In this document: positions 60,268 through 64,000 of the stretch, one piece after another
Layout of the letters: every line of letters starts with the position of its first letter
Numbering within the stretch: position 1 is the first letter of the stretch
Assembly: GCF_039523335.1 (NCBI RefSeq)
Contig: NZ_BAAAFC010000001.1
Span: 930,001 to 994,000, forward strand
Length of the DNA: 64,000 nt
Source: Marinobacter szutsaonensis
GTDB taxonomy: Bacteria; Pseudomonadota; Gammaproteobacteria; Pseudomonadales; Oleiphilaceae
Direction: 5' to 3'
Notes under the pieces: generated by a model
The model's database searches: none
What the model saw: the letters and a program-made list of their open reading frames with translations, nothing else
What the model was told of the DNA's origin: nothing
Position numbers and translations under genes: made by a program

Positions 60268-60379
60268 GGCCGGGGTGCGGGGCCCCTTCCACAGACTGTT
60301 GAGGGCCAAGGACGGCCCGAAACAAGCGCACATGGACGTGCTCGTAGCGTGTCTGTGGAAGGGGCCCCGCACCCCGGCC
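60268..60379 (+). repeat. Core-and-arm element F2-d
   Basis: A 112-bp element with perfect 29-bp arms, the cleanest of the eight. The plus-strand core has GGGCC-AAGGAC-GGCCC and GCAC-ATGGAC-GTGC hairpins. Hairpin 1 has G-C where F2-a has A-T at its base, a compensated change. It ends 64 bp before phoH, in the same sense. Confidence 0.9.
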
Positions 60380-60443
60380 TGACTCCAAAATCCAGAACAG
60401 CTGACTCCCGAGAAACCAGGGGAGTAAACGACACGGAGCAAGA

Positions 60444-61430
60444 TTGAACACACACGACACCAGACAATTCGACCTGCACCCGGTAGACCAACGCCGCTTG
60501 GGGACCCTGTGCGGCCAGTTCGATGAAAACCTGAAGATGATCGAGAAACGCCTTCAGGTAAAAGTTGGCCGCCGGGGCCATCATTTCCGCGTCGAGGGCG
60601 AGACCGAGCATGTGGCCGCCGCGGTTGAGGTCATCCGCCACCTGTACCGGGAAACCGAGGCTACCGACGATATCCCGCCGGATACTGTGCACCTGTTCAT
60701 CCGGGAGACCGGCATCGAACGCCTCCCCGATGACGTGCCTTACGACGAAGGCCAGGTCACGGTCATCAAGACCCCCAAGCTGACCGCCAAACCCCGGGGC
60801 CGGAACCAGCAGAAGTACGTGCACAACATCCGCACCCACGATCTCAACTTCGGTATCGGCCCGGCCGGTACCGGCAAGACCTGGCTGGCGGTAGCCTGTG
60901 CGGTGGAAGCGCTGAAGGACGAGCAGGTCAAGCGCATCCTGCTGGTTCGTCCGGCGGTGGAAGCCGGTGAAAAGCTGGGCTTCCTGCCCGGGGACCTGGC
61001 CCAGAAAGTGGATCCATACCTGCGCCCACTCTACGACGCCCTCTATGAAATGCTGGGATTCGACCAGGTCACCCGCCTGATCGAGAAGAGCGTGATCGAG
61101 ATTGCGCCGCTCGCCTTCATGCGCGGCCGGACCCTGAACAATTCGTTCATCATCCTGGATGAGAGTCAGAACACTACCAGGGAACAGATGAAGATGTTCC
61201 TGACCCGGATCGGTTTTGGGTCCACGGCGGTGATTACCGGGGATACCACCCAGGTGGACCTGCCCCGCGGCCAGAATTCCGGGCTGATCCATGCCGCCAA
61301 CGTGCTGAGCAAGGTGTCCGGTATCGGTTTCACCCGCTTTGATGCCAAGGACGTGGTCCGCCACCCGCTGGTGCAGCGGATTGTCGAGGCTTACGATTCC
61401 TTTGATGACGGGAGTGCCACAGGCCAGTGA
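60444..61430 (+). CDS. ybeZ: PhoH-like ATPase (YbeZ)
   Basis: A 328-residue PhoH-family NTPase. Walker [13 protein letters not shown] (about 139-149) and Walker [13 protein letters not shown] are intact. An N-terminal KH-like region (about 35-70) precedes it. In E. coli YbeZ works with YbeY in rRNA maturation. It starts with TTG, with GGAG about 6 bp upstream. Its stop overlaps the ybeY GTG start. Confidence 0.93.
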   Translation: MNTHDTRQFDLHPVDQRRLGTLCGQFDENLKMIEKRLQVKVGRRGHHFRVEGETEHVAAAVEVIRHLYRETEATDDIPPDTVHLFIRETGIERLPDDVPYDEGQVTVIKTPKLTAKPRGRNQQKYVHNIRTHDLNFGIGPAGTGKTWLAVACAVEALKDEQVKRILLVRPAVEAGEKLGFLPGDLAQKVDPYLRPLYDALYEMLGFDQVTRLIEKSVIEIAPLAFMRGRTLNNSFIILDESQNTTREQMKMFLTRIGFGSTAVITGDTTQVDLPRGQNSGLIHAANVLSKVSGIGFTRFDAKDVVRHPLVQRIVEAYDSFDDGSATGQ

Positions 61431-61900
61431 GCGAGCTGACGGTTGATTTCCAGAACGTTTATGAGGGCGAGGGCGTGCCTGACGAGGCCCTGTTCCAGAG
61501 ATGGGCACAGGCGGCCTGGCTGGACGAGCATCCGTCCGAGGTGACGATCCGTATAGTTGGCGCCCTTGAGAGCCAAGAGCTGAATCACGAGTATCGTGGC
61601 AAGGACAAACCGACCAATGTATTGTCCTTCCCATTTGAGCCGCCAGCGGGTATAACGGTCCCATTGGCGGGAGATCTCGTTATTTGTGCGCCGGTTGTTG
61701 AAAAAGAGGCTGGCGAACAGCATAAAACGGTCGAAGCACACTGGGCCCATATGGTGGTGCACGGCATGTTGCACCTGCAGGGCTATGATCATATCGAAGA
61801 TGAAGATGCCGAGGTCATGGAAGGCCTCGAGATCCGGCTGCTGAAACAGCTCGGATACGATAACCCTTACGAAGCAGAGGAAACGGAACAAGACTCATGA
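61427..61900 (+). CDS. ybeY: YbeY endoribonuclease
   Basis: A 157-residue UPF0054 metalloprotein. The zinc motif is [11 protein letters not shown] (H-x3-H-x5-H), and [21 protein letters not shown] is conserved. It acts in 16S rRNA 3' maturation and ribosome quality control. It starts with GTG overlapping the phoH stop, and its stop overlaps ybeX. Confidence 0.95.
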   Translation: MSELTVDFQNVYEGEGVPDEALFQRWAQAAWLDEHPSEVTIRIVGALESQELNHEYRGKDKPTNVLSFPFEPPAGITVPLAGDLVICAPVVEKEAGEQHKTVEAHWAHMVVHGMLHLQGYDHIEDEDAEVMEGLEIRLLKQLGYDNPYEAEETEQDS

Positions 61901-62742
61901 GCGACGATCAGTCGAGTCGCAGTCAGGGCAGCAAGTCCTGGCTGGAGCGTATATCACAGGCCTTCTCCAGCGGGCCTGAGTCCGTCGAGGACGTGCTGGA
62001 AATCCTGCGGGACGCGGAGTCCCAGAACATCATCGATGTCGATGCCATGAGCATCATCGAAGGTGCCATGCAGGTGATCGACATGCGGGTCGATGAAATC
62101 ATGATCCCCCGCTCCCAGATGGTCACCGTGAAAGCCTCCCAGGAGCCAAAGGAATTCCTCGGAGAAATCATTTCTTCTGCCCACAGCCGTTTTCCGGTCA
62201 TCGGCGACAGCCAGGATGATGTGATCGGCATCCTGTTGGCCAAGGACCTGCTGCCTCTGGCCATGAACAACGAACTGAACTGGAACCGCATCCGCGAGAT
62301 CCTGCGCCCGCCCAATTTCGTGCCCGAGAGCAAGCGTCTGAACCAGTTGCTCAAGGAGTTCAAGGAAAACCGCAACCACATGGCCATCGTGGTGGACGAG
62401 TACGGCGGCACTGCCGGCCTGATCACCATCGAGGACGTGCTGGAGCAGATCGTTGGCGAAATCGAGGACGAACACGACTTCGATGAAGAGACCAACATCA
62501 AGGCCCGGGGCGATGGCTCCTTTGCGGTCAAGGCAGTTACGCCGGTGGATGATTTCAACGAATTCTTCCAGACGGAACTGGACGAGGAAGAGTTCGATAC
62601 CATCGGTGGCGTGGTTCTCAAAGAATTCGGTCACCTGCCCAGACGCGGTGAAACGGTTGAATTCGGTGGCTTGCAGTTTACTATTGCCAACGCCGATAAC
62701 CGTGTCATTCGTCTGTTGCAGGTAAACCGAAGTGAGCAGTAA
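61897..62742 (+). CDS. ybeX: YbeX/CorC-like CBS-domain protein
   Basis: A 281-residue cytosolic protein. Two CBS domains (about 65-190; [42 protein letters not shown]) and a CorC/HlyC C-terminal domain. It is linked to magnesium efflux and ribosome homeostasis. It lies between ybeY and lnt with overlapping ends, the E. coli order. Confidence 0.95.
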   Translation: MSDDQSSRSQGSKSWLERISQAFSSGPESVEDVLEILRDAESQNIIDVDAMSIIEGAMQVIDMRVDEIMIPRSQMVTVKASQEPKEFLGEIISSAHSRFPVIGDSQDDVIGILLAKDLLPLAMNNELNWNRIREILRPPNFVPESKRLNQLLKEFKENRNHMAIVVDEYGGTAGLITIEDVLEQIVGEIEDEHDFDEETNIKARGDGSFAVKAVTPVDDFNEFFQTELDEEEFDTIGGVVLKEFGHLPRRGETVEFGGLQFTIANADNRVIRLLQVNRSEQ

Positions 62743-64000
62743 CGCCACCCGCACCACCCTGAGTACCCCGCTGAACGGCATTCCCTGGCTGGGCGCCCTC
62801 ACCCTCATTGTTGCGGGTGCCCTCCAGACCCTGACCTTCGCACCCTTCAATCTGTGGTGGTTGGGGCCGGTGTCGGTATTCCTGATTCTCCTGGTCACCA
62901 TTCCTGCCGCCCCCGGCCAACTGCTCCGGGCCGGCTGGTTTACCGGTCTCGGGCTGTTCGCCACCGGTGCCAGCTGGGTTTACATCAGCATCAGTGAGCA
63001 CGGTAACACCTCCATTCCGATCGCCATCCTGCTTACCGTGCTGTTTGTCATGGGTCTGGCGCTGTTCCACGCCCTGGCGTTCTGGTTCTGGGGCAAGCTG
63101 GCCAAAGAGAGCGCGGTACGCCGGCTAATCCTGTTTCCCGCTATCTGGATCCTTGGCGACTGGCTGCGCGGCTGGCTGCTGACCGGTTTTCCCTGGCTGT
63201 ACCTGGGCACCGCCCACACCGATGGCCCCCTCGCCGGGCTAGCGCCTCTGACCGGCGTGCACGGGGTTAGCTTCTGGGTGACCGTCACCGGCGTTGCCGC
63301 CTATGCCGCCGGCTGGCTGTTCCTGCGTCAGCGCCGGACAATGGCCGGACTGACCCTGGCCCTGGCCCTGATACCCTGGATCGCCGCTCCGGCCATGAAC
63401 CGGATCGAGTGGACCGAGGTCAGCGAGCAACCCACCACATTCGCCGCCATGCAGGGCAACATCCCGCAACAGGTGAAGTGGGACCCGGATTTCCTGAGGG
63501 ACCAGATCGTCACCTACCTGACCCTGACCGAAGATCACTGGGACACCGACCTGATTCTCTGGCCGGAGACCGCAATCCCGATCACCCAGGACCAGGCCGG
63601 CAAGATCATCGAGCATATTGACGGGGAGCTGGGAGAAAACAGCACCCTGATCACCGGCATTCCCTGGTATGGCTTCAGTGACCGGATCGAGGATTTCACC
63701 TACCACAACAGCATCATGGCCATCGGCAACGGTGGTGGCATGTACCACAAGCAGAAGCTGGTGCCCTTTGGCGAATACGTGCCGCTGCAGAGTATGCTCC
63801 GTGGTCTGATCGGTTTCTTCGACCTGCCCATGAGCAGCTTCAGCAAGGGCCCCGAATGGCAGGAGCCACTGACAGCCAACGGCATCAACGTGATGCCCTT
63901 CATCTGCTACGAAGTCGCCTACCCGGATTTCGTCGCCTTCAACAGCCGCGGCGCCGGCCTGCTGCTGACCATTAGCAACGACGGCTGGTTCGGCGATTCC
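62732..64000 (+). CDS. lnt: Apolipoprotein N-acyltransferase, 5' part
   Basis: The right edge of the window cuts the gene; 423 residues are visible. The start is a GTG overlapping ybeX by 11 bp. Several membrane helices cover about residues 20-220, then the nitrilase-like periplasmic domain with the catalytic Glu279 (LILWPETAIP), Lys340 (HKQKLVPFGEYVP) and Cys392 (FICYEVAYPDF), followed by SNDGWFGDS. It adds the third acyl chain to lipoproteins. This would include the large lipoprotein encoded at 3.8-6 kb. Confidence 0.96.
   Translation, partial: MSSNATRTTLSTPLNGIPWLGALTLIVAGALQTLTFAPFNLWWLGPVSVFLILLVTIPAAPGQLLRAGWFTGLGLFATGASWVYISISEHGNTSIPIAILLTVLFVMGLALFHALAFWFWGKLAKESAVRRLILFPAIWILGDWLRGWLLTGFPWLYLGTAHTDGPLAGLAPLTGVHGVSFWVTVTGVAAYAAGWLFLRQRRTMAGLTLALALIPWIAAPAMNRIEWTEVSEQPTTFAAMQGNIPQQVKWDPDFLRDQIVTYLTLTEDHWDTDLILWPETAIPITQDQAGKIIEHIDGELGENSTLITGIPWYGFSDRIEDFTYHNSIMAIGNGGGMYHKQKLVPFGEYVPLQSMLRGLIGFFDLPMSSFSKGPEWQEPLTANGINVMPFICYEVAYPDFVAFNSRGAGLLLTISNDGWFGDS

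Overview
This 64 kb window looks like chromosome of a marine gammaproteobacterium of the Marinobacter type. This is inferred from overall protein character, moderately high GC, the Pseudomonas-like gene order (murA-mla-kds-lpt-rpoN-ptsN; mreBCD-maf-rng-yhdP-nit; gatCAB) and a paired DUF1302/DUF1329 locus under a MalT-type regulator. No rRNA, tRNA, CRISPR, prophage, transposase or integrase was seen. Almost every gene is a recognisable housekeeping gene; the novelty lies between the genes.

Layout. 1-8 kb: 3' part of trmO, a hybrid sensor kinase, yacG, a YfaZ-like porin, a large orphan lipoprotein, a Bax-type glucosaminidase and a YihG-type acyltransferase. 8-14.5 kb: MalT-like LuxR regulator, DUF1329 and DUF1302 proteins. 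14.9-18.3 kb: thiolase, zapE, zapG. 18.6-27.6 kb (minus strand): mlaFEDCB-ibaG-murA-hisG-hisD-hisC-nif3. 27.8-35 kb (plus strand): kdsD-kdsC-lptC-lptA-lptB-rpoN-hpf-ptsN-rapZ-ptsO. 35.4-37.6 kb: mgtE and darP. 37.9-47 kb (minus strand): mreB-mreC-mreD-maf-rng-yhdP-nit. 47.4-50.7 kb: gatC-gatA-gatB. 51-54.3 kb: rimO (minus), a PilZ gene, cysD. 54.4-60 kb: cysN, yejK, trmH (minus), miaB. 60.4-64 kb: phoH-ybeY-ybeX-lnt, with lnt running off the end. Together these cover the cell envelope (Mla lipid transport, KDO and LPS export, peptidoglycan precursor synthesis, shape, lipoprotein maturation), nitrogen-PTS control, histidine and sulfate assimilation, and tRNA/ribosome modification.

Two families of intergenic DNA stand out. 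(1) A palindrome of about 30 bp, GGGGTCWGAWGAA-loop-TTCWTCWGACCCC, occurs 48 times at 15 loci, often in arrays, and even splits the his and cysDN operons. (2) Eight larger elements, seven of about 106-113 bp and one of 189 bp, have a conserved core held between inverted arms of about 26-29 bp whose sequence is unrelated from locus to locus. Read in one orientation, the core holds two small hairpins whose loops fit the CsrA/RsmA consensus CANGGANG. The free N positions vary while GGA stays fixed, and most single arm mismatches become G-U pairs in that same orientation. I read these as a dispersed, probably mobile, family of structured RNA elements able to bind CsrA. DNA next to both repeat types often switches composition, G/T-rich on the left and C/A-rich on the right, whichever way the genes point.
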